DNA of 64,000 bases from Spodoptera frugiperda (GCF_023101765.2 NC_064219.1:10085774-10149773); one strand, 5' to 3'; numbered from the stretch's first letter, positions 41,057 to 51,866 are shown. Notes: generated from the letters alone by a model not told the origin. Numbers and translations: made by a program.

Positions 41057-41190
41057 CTAGCATCTGCCAGCAGTTTCAACCGCGTTCCCGCAGGATAAAA
41101 CCTAGCCTGAGTGTTATTGCAGATTATAATCTCCCTCTATTCCAAATTTCATCCCGCTTCCTTCAGCTGTTTTGATATGATTGACATCTA
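41057..41190 (-). mobile_element. Helitron-like 3' part, split by the TRIM-like element
   Basis: Minus strand: GATTATAATCTGCAATAACA, GGTTTTATCCTGCGGGAACG CGGTTGAAACTGCTGGCAGA TGCTAG. The final T of CTAGT lies beyond the inserted element, at 40088 in duplicated context (CTAGTATAG). CTAG at 41057-41060 is the target duplication. Confidence 0.65.
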
Positions 41191-41430
41191 TATATTAATA
41201 CGTGATGCAAAAACTTTGGACCGCTTTTTACGAAAATTGCGCGGACGTAGGAGCATAAAATTTGGTACACTTATAGTTTATGTGTAGGAGAAGTACAGAA
41301 CGCAAAAATTTTTCAAAAATAATGCTTATAAAGTACATTAAATCAATAAATAAAACATTAAACACACATGCATAGTATTTGATCGTATTTGACAAAACGT
41401 CAAAATCGATAGACATTGCGATGATATTCT
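41191..41430 (+). repeat. Lepidopteran dispersed repeat (ATACGTGATGCAAAAACTTT type)
   Basis: TATATATTAATACGTGATGC AAAAACTTTGGACCGCTTTT, GAAAATTGCGCGGACGTAGG AGCATAAAATTTGGTACACT and AAATCAATAAATAAAACATT AAACACACATGCATAG follow a repeat I recall from moth genomes; class not certain. Confidence 0.5.
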
Positions 41431-42244
41431 CACGTCTCATATGAAAAGAGTTTTATAAAAGAGTTTGTTTGAGTTTGAGTTAAATAAAAATTATCCTTGA
41501 ACGTATGTTAAGTGGTATTGTAAATTAAATCGTATATGGTTGAATTTCGACCACTAGGCGACCACTAGTATAAACAAATACAAAAGCATTCGCATTTGTA
41601 ATATTAGTAAAAAGATGGTTTCCTAGCTTGAAGTTTCTAGTTATACGAGAGAAACATACCTAGATATCTAAACTCTACCTAATGACTTTAGATATCTAGG
41701 CATGAATTTCTAGTATTTTAGGTACAAAATTACTGTATGGTTGACTTGGCTCTGGTTAGTTTAGTTCTTGAGTCAAAGTAACGATAATTTCCAAGTTAGG
41801 CAACGAAATGTTAGAGTCCATCGGCTTTTCGAGTTATCATACAGGATCTAGAATTGTGCCTAGTGTGTGTAGATTTAGCTCATCTTTATAACATTTGACT
41901 GTAAACATTGACTAAAACTCGAAGACTGAATCCAAAAGCAAGCAAGTAAGACTTAACAGTACAAGCATAAAACAGAACATGAACATCGCACAACAAACAC
42001 GCCTACCAACATTTTATATTTAACTTGTTATTTGAAGATAATTACAGATGTTTCCAAAGAATTCTGATAAAAGAAAATATGTTGTTTTACCGGAGATAAC
42101 AATACAATGTAAACAAAGCTTCGTATTACGTACGAAACAAAACAAATAAATGGGGAAATTGGCTTAAGCTATATTTAATATAACTGGCGAAAAGTTAACA
42201 CATATTTTAGACAAATAACATTGAAAAAAAGTTACTTACAAATT
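41431..42244. other. Non-coding, no recognised element
   Basis: AT-rich. A small inverted pair ACCTAGATATCTAAACTC and TTTAGATATCTAGG lies at 41657-41700. Confidence 0.4.
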
Positions 42245-42500
42245 TTATAAATGCGAATGTTTCTGACTTTGTGTGTATCTTTGTTACTCAATCACTTGAA
42301 ACGGCTAAAATAATCGTGATGATGAACAGGAAAAGATAGCTTATAGCTTTTATATTCCATATAGCATGGAATAAAATGGCCTATGTGTTCTAGATTCTAG
42401 ACCATAATCTACCCCTGTTCCAAAGTTTATCACGAATCCTTCAGTCGCTTTGGCATGATAGAGTAGCAAACAGACATACAATTTTTCGCATTAGTACGAT
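42245..42500 (-). mobile_element. Helitron-like or related dispersed repeat
   Basis: ATAAATGCGAATGTTTCTGA at one end and TTTTTCGCATTAGTACGATA at the other are inverted. The centre has AAAATGGCCTATGTGTTCTA, ATCTACCCCTGTTCCAAAGT and AATCCTTCAGTCGCTTTGGC ATGATAGAGTAGCAAACAGA CATAC, the usual moth repeat order. Confidence 0.55.
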
Positions 42501-42742
42501 ACATCAATCATAATAAACACATTCAAAAACCTTTTCTATTACCAAAGCACTTAAGTCTAACATTAAATATATGACTCATATCTTATATCTAGTCATCATA
42601 GACAGATCTAGGTTTCAGTCTAATCTATTCTAGTCATACAAGCCAGGATATGACGTAACATGATGTAATGTAGTCTGATGATATTCTTAGAAGAGATGTA
42701 AAGTGAATGTTTTATGTTTTCCTTCCTTAGGACATAAATATG

Positions 42743-42897
42743 ATTCGGAGCTGCGGACTACCTAGCGGGTTTACGGGGGCTCCGGGTCGAAAATCAGTTA
42801 TAGGAACGGGTTGGTTTTAGTCAGTAAGAGTCTGACACTCCCTCTCGCCTCACACAAGGCGGGAGAAGTCATTGGATGATTTACCCCCTTAAAAAAA
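42743..42897 (-). repeat. SINE-like family B, copy 8
   Basis: Minus strand: AAGGGGGTAAATCATCCAAT GACTTCTCCCGCCTTGTGTG AGGCGAGAGGGAGTGTCAGA CTCTTACTGACTAAAACC and GGAGCCCCCGTAAACCCGCT AGGTAGTCCGCAGCTCCG. A near-intact copy. Confidence 0.88.
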
Positions 42898-43136
42898 GGA
42901 CATAAATATAACAGATGACTTAACGTAACATAGATACCTAACGATGCAAAGCGCATTTTCACCACTTAGAAATTTTCCAAAAACCGAGTCAAATCTATTA
43001 ATACTTTACTCAACCACAGAATTCAACTCGAAACCTATTGTCTAGCTGTTGTATTTGCAGTTAAAAAAAGTTGTTTTTTTTTTAATTGATAGCCCAATAT
43101 TCAACGACTGTCGACGACATTAAATAAAATCATCCT

Positions 43137-43266
43137 AATTTTATTATAACTTTAGTAAGACATACTAAATTAATTATTATGAGCAGCATTCCAACCACGA
43201 CGCTGCGATTGTCACGCTGTTACTGAATATAAGCCTCTAGCATGACTTGAAACTAGTTGAGCACCC
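43137..43266. repeat. Foldback family D, partly deleted
   Basis: Left arm AATTTTATTATAACTTTAGT AAGACATACTAAATTAATTA TTATGA runs directly into the central GCAGCATTCC...GACGCTGCG, then GCCTCTAGCATGACTTGAAA CTAGTTGAGCACC. Confidence 0.6.
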
Positions 43267-43837
43267 TAATTGCCCTTAGAAATAGAGTACAAAGTTCAAT
43301 AGCACATATTGTGTTCTATAATACTCAAGTACGTATTCCATCCTGTATCACCGACAGCCATTCCTAGCCCACAACTATAACTACTCCAGTAAGAGAATTA
43401 AACGCCTTCACATCGGAACTAAACCATTTGAGGACATTCCATTCCCATTAGACAACTTACCCACACTATAACAACCAAATGCACTTACACTCAACCTTAA
43501 TACCACAACAATAAGACAGGTTTTCCTCTATTTCTCTGCTATTTAAACTTTGTCTCAGGCGCCGAGTCAACAACTTTATGTTTTGCAGTCAATTCTGTGA
43601 TGTGCTAGTACAATTAGTGTGGAGTTTCGAGTTTGGGAGACGCATTTGTAAAGTTGTTGCCTACAATGCTATTTAGATGGTATCGGTTATACGTTTTGTT
43701 ATCGCTATTCTAACCTAGTTTTGTTATATTTACTAGATTTGGAACTAATGTTCTAATGTCTGATTGGAATACGACTCTATTATAAGTTTTATTGAACGTA
43801 CATTTTACAAATTACAATCTAGAATAAACAGAATGTA
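43267..43837. other. Non-coding, no recognised element
   Basis: Nothing matched; no convincing frame. Confidence 0.4.
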
Positions 43838-43945
43838 TTGCGAACCGCAAATCTCGAGAACAGCAAAACCGATGTCACTAATTCATTTTTTGTTGGGTCT
43901 ATTATGGATAGGATAAGGATTTTAAGCAAGAAAAAAAAGAAAAGA
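43838..43945 (+). repeat. Dispersed repeat family K, copy 3
   Basis: GCGAACCGCAAATCTCGAGA ACAGCAAAACCGATGTCACT AATTC, then GGTCTATTATGGATAGGATA AGGATTTTAAGC. Confidence 0.55.
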
Positions 43946-44045
43946 TTTAACAAAGTTCGCGGAGTTCAGTATTATAAATATCAAAGTCATCAGTGGGCGA
44001 TATTTTTATTCTTCATCGCTCTTTCAGTACTTCTTTCACATAGAA

Positions 44046-44217
44046 GAGAGAGGGTGAGAGAGAGAAAGCACATGGACTTCTTTCTTTACTCTATTGCTCT
44101 CGCTCTCTCTCCCCTCTCTCTCTCTCCCTTTCTCTCTCTCTATTGTGGACCATCATTAGAAAGAAAAGAGTCCACTCCCTAAAGAAAGAGTCTACTATCT
44201 CTCTCTCTCTTTTTGTC
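44046..44217. repeat. GA/CT-rich low-complexity tract
   Basis: (GA)n-type GAGAGAGGGTGAGAGAGAGA followed by a long (CT)n block (44095-44147) and a second CT run (44197-44211). GAGTCCACTCC and AGAGTCTACT words are shared, so the purine and pyrimidine arms can pair. Confidence 0.75.
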
Positions 44218-46282
44218 TAATCATGCTCCACACAGAATATGTTAAAAAAACTTGTATCTTAAAACTAAATAAACCATTAACAAAATACTAAATTAAAACC
44301 GAAAATATTCTACAGTGACGTGATAAATATCAGTTTTTAATTCAATAACCACCAAAGTTCTACCATATTTTATACACAATTACCATTAAGCCATCCAATC
44401 AACGTAATTATACAGGACCTAGCTTTGAGCCACGTTCTAGTGCCAACACAAATGTTGCGTGTCGATTATCAACCGTAAGAGAAACCATTAAGGTTTATGT
44501 TTGTTAATCTAAGTGTCATCTCTCACGAATGTTTTCTGGTCTAAAAAGTAGTAGCGACACGTCTGTGAAGTTTGTTTTCGTAATGGTGGTGTAGTATTGC
44601 GGTTGTTTATGTGCTGAAGGGGTGGGTAGGAGTGTATACGATTGTGGTTGTCTTGTTTGGTACCTATGAATGAAATAGTCTGAATGAATTTTAAATCAAA
44701 AATAATTGAGTATCACCGCTATGACTTCTAGTTTTATCTAGAGTTTTCTACTTCTTACACCATTCTGTACCTTATGGTAGACAGAAGACACACCCAAACA
44801 CAAAGAAACACCCAGACCTATCTAAAAAAATACGGTACATATTACATTACCCTACTATGAATTATTTTTTTACTATCATATACAGATAAAACATATCCAA
44901 ACCAATCCAAAACACACTAGACACACAAAAACTAAAACTTGAGCTCACCGAAAAAGAGAAGCATCAAAAACCCATACATCGTCAAGTGTTCCAACTACGG
45001 CCGCTTCAGTTCACAGTACGTAAACAAATATCAAATGTATGAAAATTTCGCATTTCCCCACGGAATCTACGGTACGGGTAGCAGTATAAAATCCTTTGAA
45101 AATGGGCCTTCTAGGCCACTTTGAAAATGGCCTCGCCCACTTTTCCTATCTGATTTTTGTACAGGCCTCAGACTATGGCCTGGTTGGGAGTTCCCAATGA
45201 TTTTCTTATTTAACTTCGGTGAAGGTTGAGTAGTTTTCGGATTTAGTCACATTTCTATGAAGTTTAGCCGTTTCCTTTGAAAAGGGTAAGGCTTTTAGTG
45301 GGTCCTTTTTATGGAATTACTTTTCTAATCGTATTATGTAGTGAAATAACGACGTCCATATAATAATTACAAGAATTATTTGAACTGAAATAGTGTTTTG
45401 GGCAGTTTGGGCACTATTCCAAGAGGAGTTCAAATGAACTTTTCTGATTCTAAACCATGCAGTAACATTAACTACTTCACAAATCTTTGGGGCTTACCAC
45501 AAGCAAGAAATGCGTGTTAACATTTCCGCGGGTATATTTAAATACTTTGAAATTAGTATTGAAAAATACAGTAAGTACAGGCTAGTTAGGAGCAAGAAAA
45601 AATTACCTAAAGCTCAAAACTAAGACCAGTTGACCTTAACTCTGTATATAATATTATCCTACATAAAAAATATCATCAAAAAATTCACCAGACCATCACA
45701 TACACAATTTAAGAACACACTCACACAACAATACCAGAAGCCATATTACCGTTCCGCTTATAACCTAAGTAACGAGGATGCCTCTAATAGGTACTGAGCA
45801 TGTTTATATTTTACCCTTACCCCACACTACGTCATATTTACCCCACACGACTTTACACCACTATACACTACTTAAGGGGTATCGCTATCGTTGCGATGGC
45901 ACTCCACTAGTTTAGCATAACAAATTGCGTTCGGTGTTAGTTCCATTATTAATGCTAGTGGGTAATACACAGTTACCCTGTGGCAGATGCAGGGTTGCAA
46001 CTTGGGAGCATTTTAGTTTATAATGTGCATACGTTGAAATATGAGTCTGCTTTCTATTAAAGGATTAAAAGTCAGGTCATTCATCACTATCATCAATGCA
46101 TGTTATGGATCATCTACATGAAAGGATTTGCTAATAATCTACACGGTTGGTAAAGGAGTTTAAGATAGCAGTTGATATAGTCTCTTAGTCGACCTATTAC
46201 GCCACCCGTAGGAAGAGAAAAATACTATTATCTGCCAATACCACAACTTAACTAAAAATACCTCCTTGGTTACCTTATAGCA
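44218..46282. other. Non-coding, no recognised element
   Basis: About 2 kb of AT-rich DNA without family copies. A short near-mirror around 45097-45135 (GAAAATGGGCCTTCTAGGCC ACTTTGAAAATGGCCT) is the only local structure. Confidence 0.4.
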
Positions 46283-46640
46283 GCGTACCATCGCCGCGTC
46301 GTGTGACGCGGATTGCTGCTCATGAAAATTAGCCTCTAGCATCGCTTGAAACTAGTCGACTTCCTGGTCAAACAGTCACGCGAGTAACTAAGGATATCTC
46401 CTTAGTTACCTTGTAGGACAGCTAACAAAACAGTACACTTATAAAATTTGACAATCACGTTTACAATATGTAACGTGCTGAATGCTGCTTCATTGACAAG
46501 TTGCCACGGCATGGCTAGGGACAGTATCAACCAGCATATTTTAATATAAATCAAACCTACAGATAGAAACATATTAGTATAAAAGTAAGCCGATAACATA
46601 ATAATTAATTTAGTATATCTCACGAAAGTTACAATAAAAC
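46283..46640. repeat. Foldback family D interrupted by ~178 bp
   Basis: The first part is 46283-46396 (GCGTCGTGTGACGCGGATTG, GCCTCTAGCATCGCTTGAAA CTAGTCGACTTCC, CAAACAGTCACGCGAGTAA). The arm resumes at 46575 with AGTAAGCCGATAACATAATA ATTAATTTAGTATATCTCAC GAAAGTTACAATAAAA. AGTAA occurs on both sides of the extra sequence. The insertion begins with a 9-bp-arm hairpin (46385-46408). Confidence 0.55.
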
Positions 46641-46721
46641 TGTATTAATTTTGATTTAACCACCATCAAATTAATTATGTCCACTACTCATGGACGAATC
46701 AACTTAGAATCACATGCTTAA

Positions 46722-46812
46722 CACACTGAACGCCGTGGTGGGCACCGGTGACCGACGCTATCAGAGGATTTGCCTTCAACAGTTTTCTATTGGCAGTCAA
46801 AGACTTAAGAGT
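46722..46812 (+). repeat. Dispersed repeat family N, copy 2
   Basis: CACTGAACGCCGTGGTGGGC ACCGGTGACC, AGGATTTGCCTTCAACAGTT TTCTATTGGCAGTCAAAGAC TTAAG; inverted relative to 11578-11667. Confidence 0.6.
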
Positions 46813-47352
46813 GATACATATACTAAAGTGATAAGACAGTTTAGTCTACCAATTAATTTCAAACAACACAAATAACATGATCTATAGACTCTATTATCTT
46901 AAATGTCACATGAATCACTATTCCCACAATATCTAATATGTAAACCACACAACATCCAAAGTTCTAGCTCAATTATATTCCGATAATCAAAATTCAATGT
47001 AATAAATTACGTCTATTACTAAGTTCAATAATATCTTGGGGTAATAGTGGCGTAATACTGGCGTAATAGTGAGTCTTACCCTTCACCCTTACCATTTAAG
47101 CGAGTGTGGGTTACAAGATAACTCTATTGGTACATGTTTGAGGTTTTAAGTACATAATATTATAATCCTTGTCGGTTGTTAGTTATCACTGTTTTGCATA
47201 TAAACTTGAGTTGGATGGTCGAGTCAAGAGGCATGTATTAATCTTGAGTATTTCAAAATTGGTAGCAGATTTTGGACTTAACTGTGTCTTAAATTTAAAT
47301 GGAGCCTTTATCTAAGATATATATAATAGATAAAAATAAACAAATATCGTGC
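46813..47352. other. Non-coding, no recognised element
   Basis: AT-rich; GGCGTAATACTGGCGTAATA at about 47049 is a small direct repeat. Confidence 0.4.
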
Positions 47353-47501
47353 GTTTTTGGAGCGGGTAAAACCATCCAATAACTTCTCCCACCTTGGGCT
47401 AGGCGAGAGAAAGTGTCAAACTCTTTTACTAAAATCCACCCCATTCCTACTCCTGATTTTCGAACTGGAGCTACAGTAACTCGATAGACAGTCCGCAGCT
47501 C
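47353..47501 (+). repeat. SINE-like family B, copy 9
   Basis: GGGTAAAACCATCCAATAAC TTCTCCCACCTTGGGCTAGG CGAGAGAAAGTGTCAAACTC, CACCCCATTCCTACTCCTGA and GGAGCTACAGTAACTCGATA GACAGTCCGCAGCTCG. More diverged than most. Confidence 0.8.
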
Positions 47502-47945
47502 GCATATATCGTGATTGGAATTCATTTTACCTTCATTATACATGTTAATGTACTTTCTATGTCATCATTGTATATGTCAGGTATTTTAAAAATCCTACCA
47601 TTTCAGCAGCACAACTCAAAACTTCCACGCGCTACTAAAATTTGAAATCAAAAACCAACCCTCTAATTTATTAGTCACGCTAGCAAACATTAAACAAATA
47701 AGGCGATAAAAAAGTCCTACCTTTATTATCCGTGTTTGGTTCTAAAATAAGGATTATATAGTCCAGTTATAGGGTAATTAAAAATAACATAGTAGAAGTC
47801 GGAAAAGATAGAAGATAAGATAACAGTGTTAAACAAAACAAAACGCTCCCCTGACATAATTATGTAAGTATAACATAATATTAGCACGCTACTAAACGGT
47901 TACACAGGCTGTTGTATTCTTGATACGTAGCCTTAATTTCATAGT
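47502..47945. other. Non-coding, no recognised element
   Basis: Nothing matched. Confidence 0.4.
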
Positions 47946-48077
47946 TAACTGATTTAAAAAAAAAGAAGGTTCTCAGTTGGATTTGTATGTGTGTATGTAT
48001 GTTTGTGCGCAATTATCTGGCGTTTGGCTGAACCAATTTTGATTTTGATGTGGGTTTCAGCATAGTATTTCAGCAAA
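47946..48077 (+). repeat. Dispersed repeat family M, copy 3
   Basis: GAAGGTTCTCAGTTGGATTT GTATGTGTGTATGTATGTTT GTGCGCAATTATCTGGCGTT TGGCTGAACCAATTTTGATT TTGATG, then GGTTTCAGCATAGTATTTCA G. The most complete copy of the family. Confidence 0.6.
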
Positions 48078-48613
48078 GATTACAAATAAATTAATTAACC
48101 AACTTGACGCCCATTTTTACACGAAAAATGTAGTTTTGTTTTACAAAATGTTATAAACAAGTCATATACATACCCTTTTAAGTTTTAATCAACTGTAATC
48201 TAGGGATACTCTTTAGTGAAATAATTCCAGATTTTGCATTATTAACAGAGACTTGGAAATCAAAATTTCAAAATTAGAACAGTTAGTAAAGATCATAATA
48301 TTATTATCCACGGTCGTAGTTGTAACCGCATAAATTAAGAATCACAAATTCTATACCAACCTGTACAATGTACATTCCCCAGTTAACACGTTAAACGTTT
48401 TACCTTAAATATAGCAACTGAAACAGGAAGAAGGGTTCAAATGTTACGTTAACTTTGAACTACTCGCTTTAATCCTAAAATAATAAACGAAAGAGGTTGT
48501 CTTTGAGTTAGTCAGTAAGCTTTTGACTGTTTGATGGTTAGTTTTGCAGTTAAGTTTGTTATGACTAGTGTAGAAATAATGTATACTTATAAATATTAAA
48601 CTTAGAAAAGAAG
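48078..48613. other. Non-coding, no recognised element
   Basis: Nothing matched. Confidence 0.4.
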
Positions 48614-48667
48614 ACCGAGACCCCTTTCCCAACAGTCGCACTTGCGACCACTCAGTCAACGAGGCAG
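48614..48667 (-). repeat. S2 SINE head fragment
   Basis: Minus strand: CCTCGTTGACTGAGTGGTCG CAAGTGCGACTGTTGGGAAA GGGGTCTCGGTC. Confidence 0.65.
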
Positions 48668-48743
48668 ATTTTTTTACCACCAATATCTACCAATAACAGA
48701 TGGCACAACTACATTTTTGTTTAATAAAACCGTGCTCGATACT

Positions 48744-48869
48744 TGGATTTTCCCCTGTGTCGTGGGTGCGTTTTGTAAAAAAATGTTTTGTAGAAAAGTG
48801 CGTTTACAATTTGACAAGCACATGAAACCCAGAACCATCCATTGCACGGGAGCCAGTTGCCCAGCCAGT
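48744..48869 (-). repeat. tRNA-like SINE family A with a small internal insertion
   Basis: Minus strand: GGCTGGGCAACTGGCTCCCG TGCAATGGATGG (B-box region deleted), GGTTTCATGTGCTTGTC, AAACGCAC duplicated around an A/T-rich insert (48774-48806), then CCACGACACAGGGGAAAATC C. Confidence 0.7.
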
Positions 48870-49176
48870 CTTTTTGCTCAGTTTTAAAACCCCTTATTAA
48901 TATACACCTCTTAACCAAACATGTCACTACACAAACTCACGATGATCAACTAATTGCTTAATAAGGAACATCTTAGCTAATCCTACCAAACTAAGTTAAC
49001 TAAGTTACTAAGTAAACAAGGGTATTTTCAAGTAATACCTCAGTTTGCGATCTGAATAGACCCTCTTAGGTATCGTGTCACACAAATGAGATCCTTAAGG
49101 CCAATTTGCACGTATATGGGTCGTGATCATACTTCCAAGAAGTACGTAGAGAGGGTACACTTAGAGCTACACATAA
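48870..49176. other. Non-coding, no recognised element
   Basis: Leads into the tandem repeat; nothing matched. Confidence 0.4.
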
Positions 49177-49585
49177 CCAGTTTACCATGGCCTCGCATTT
49201 TATCAACATTTCTCAGATTCGACGGTCAGCTTATACTGGTTACGAACTTGATGTATATATATACACATGTACCTATACAAAACCAGTTTATAATGACCTC
49301 GCTTTGTATCATCTGTTCTCACATTCGACGGTCAGCTTATACTAGTTGGATAACTTGATGTGTACACATAATATAGCTATAGACATCCAGTTTGTCTTGG
49401 CCTCGCCTTGTATAATCTTTTCTTACATTGGACGGTCAGGTTATACTGGTTGTATAACTTGATGTGTAAACAAACATATAGCTATACACAACCAGTTTTT
49501 CTTGGCCTCACGTTGTACCATCTTTTCTCATCTTGGACGGTCACTTTATACTGGTTGTATAACTTGATGTGTAGTGTATACGTTA
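49177..49585 (+). repeat. Minisatellite, four ~105-bp units
   Basis: Units start at 49177, 49283, 49387 and 49492 (spacings 106, 104, 105). Each has CCAGTTT, TGGCCTCG (or TGACCTCG), a GACGGTCA core, TTATACTGGTT and AACTTGATGTGTA followed by a TATAGCTATA-type spacer. The open frames over it are by-products of the repeat. Confidence 0.88.
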
Positions 49586-50641
49586 CTTGCACAAGAGGGA
49601 TCATAATGCTAAGGAAATTTACTTTTAAACAAATGGTGGAGGTGAGTTACATAATATTATACACAACCTATACATGTGGTTGATATTGGTTTGAACTTTT
49701 TTTGGGGAAAAAAATATGCAGTTTTTTTATGTAAATGTGATTTGTTGGTTGTGTTATTTAAATTGTTATATAAGCCGTTAAATGGTGAAATTTTTGTGTG
49801 TATTTTTTAATGTTCTAAACACTTATTATTTATTAGTAAAAAAAAAACTCGGAACTCATCACTTAATGAGTAAAAAATATCAAAATTTTTGAGGACATTT
49901 TTATATTTTTTCTATTTTTCCATATCATTCTCTACAGTACAGAAAAATCACACACGACACTACCTTATTCCGTAATTTTATTAATGAGACACCTTCACTC
50001 CCCTCACAAAAACCACATCCGAAACGCCCCTTTCGGAAGTGGCCTCAAAGAAATACCGAAACAAAATTTTCTTACCTCGATCGAAAAAAACAGCAAAAAG
50101 CATGTTTTTTCCGCTCAAAAGATAAAAATTCCTAAACAACCTTGGAGACCGACATTCGATTCCCAGGTTACACCCACAAAGAACATTCAGACGTAATTTA
50201 TACAGATTACATAGCAAATAAGGGGGGACCGGGTTCCCTGCGCGGTGGAATTCCACTTATGTGGCAGATTAAATTGTACCTTATGTAAGTACAGTCAAGC
50301 AAGTTATTTGGTGAGAAAAAATGGATTTAATACAGAAACCATAGCAAATTAGATTATATCTTTATTGGTTTAGAGATTTATTAGATTACACTAGTCTACA
50401 ATGAAAAAGTATCCGAAATAATTTTAACAAATTTTTGCTTGTCTATACATGTTAAATACGATTTGATAAGTAAAAGTAATTTATTAGTTTAAGTTTTCAA
50501 GATACCCCATCTCCCAAATGTTTACGATTAACTTTGTTAGTTGGCATCAAATGTTAAAAATATCGTACTTTAGTGCTCTATTCTGTATTACTGTATAATA
50601 AATGTGCTAAAAGTGAAACTAAAAATCATTTTATTACATAA
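49586..50641. other. Non-coding, no recognised element
   Basis: AT-rich. Overlapping 70-91-codon frames on both strands at 49981-50256 show no domain. Confidence 0.4.
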
Positions 50642-50872
50642 ATGTCTCGGAAATGTCAGAATAATCCCGTAAATTTTTGTTACATTTGCGGAGAGGTGAT
50701 ATTTAATAAACAAAGGTGTTCTATATCGCCTATGATAAAAATGCCTATTCTTGCTACTTTAACAAAGACATATCACACCAGGACAAAAGCTGGGTCCCAC
50801 ATTTCTGCTGCAATCCGTGTGCTACAGGTTTGAGAAATTGGCTGAGTGACAAAAAAACATCAGTTCGTTTCT
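50642..50872 (+). pseudogene. Fragment of a dispersed Cys-rich insect ORF (FCYICG family)
   Basis: ATG at 50642 opens MSRKCQNNPVNFCYICGEVI, then NKQRCSISPMIK. After about 50735 the matching sequence lies in another frame, which reads YFNKDISHQDKSWVPHFCC, NPCATGLRNWLSDKK up to about 50865. The pattern C-x2-C (FCYICG) ... DQDKSW-PH-CC-PC...LR-WL is that of a multicopy arthropod protein whose function I do not know; I recall it as tied to dispersed elements. Only the N-terminal zinc-binding part is present and it is frameshifted, so it is not a working gene. The leader just before the ATG (AAAGTGAAACTAAAAATC) looks like an ordinary insect 5' UTR. Confidence 0.6.
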
Positions 50873-51153
50873 AATAAATGGAAACTAATTTATCTAAATA
50901 ATTATTGTTTTCGTTACCAGCATGTGAAGATAAATAAAAAAAAAACTACTTTGCTCGAAGAATACTTTTTTAAAGTCAAAATTTGTAGACCAGTGTTATA
51001 AATTATAACAAATTAGATGTTTTTTAACAAACCTACACCTATTGTAAGCATTGATAGAAAAAAGAAATGTATGACAAGGGCACGGACCAAGAGTTCGTGG
51101 AGAACTAATATAAATAGAAAAAAAAAAACTATTGGTCGGTACAGTAGACAACC
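50873..51153. other. Non-coding, no recognised element
   Basis: AT-rich; no continuation of the Cys-rich fragment seen. Confidence 0.4.
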
Positions 51154-51300
51154 TTTTTCTGAGAGGGGAAAATCATGACTTCTCCTCTTCTGCTTTGGAT
51201 AAGACGAGAGATAGTGTTAGACTCTCTTTAAACCATTCCGTTCCTACTCTTCCTTTATTCCGTGGCCCCTAGCAAACGGTTAGATTGTTCGCAACCCCGG
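51154..51300 (+). repeat. SINE-like family B, diverged copy
   Basis: CTGAGAGGGGAAAATCATGA CTTCTCCTCTTC, GATAGTGTTAGACTCTCTTT (part of the middle lost), CCGTTCCTACTCTTCC and GGTTAGATTGTTCGCAACCC CGG. Confidence 0.7.
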
Positions 51301-51866
51301 TCTGTATCGAATCAATGTTGATATTTTTGCCTGTATACCAACTAACATTGCTGACTGTACAAAGAGAATCCCCTCAGGAATGATGACGGAGTCAAATGAC
51401 AGCATATTATTAGCAACCTCTTCTAATGTTATGCTATTATTAATATGTAGGTAATATTGTGGATCTTTAGGTACTGTTATGATGTGTGATATTTCATACA
51501 AGGTGTAGTTAAAGTACGAGTATCTGGCACTACTAGGCTAATACGGAAAGGGTACTAATGTATATTTATAAATATGTGATATTTCGTATTAGGTGTAGTC
51601 AAAATATCTGCCACTACAAGATACGGAAAGGTTAACTAATGTTACGTTTCTTTTTTTAAATCATATTAATCATCCATCACTAATACGAATTTATTTTAAT
51701 CGGTATTTCGTCAAATATGGAAAATTCTCAAAAATCCTTTAGAACTTTGCTGGACTTGAACATTAAAGTCACTGTTTACAATAAAACAATTTTGAAGATA
51801 TCAAAAATAGGCAAACATTTTTAAGTCAAACACCGAAAAATCCTCAAAAAGCACAAACCTACATTT
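51301..51866. other. Non-coding with a local ~80-bp duplication
   Basis: ATGATGTGTGATATTTC-TA-AAGGTGTAGTTAAAG and ATCTGGCACTAC at 51478-51532 recur as GTGATATTTCGTATTAGGTG TAGTCAAAATATCTGCCACT AC at 51575-51627, each followed by ATACGGAAAGG. Confidence 0.5.

Noticed and set aside
49177..49585. CRISPR-like array
   Set aside because: Unit-length tandem repeats with similar spacers in eukaryotic DNA; no short constant repeat with unique spacers.
49086..49683. Two plus frames with repeated peptides
   Set aside because: They read through the ~105-bp minisatellite and have no initiation or domain support.
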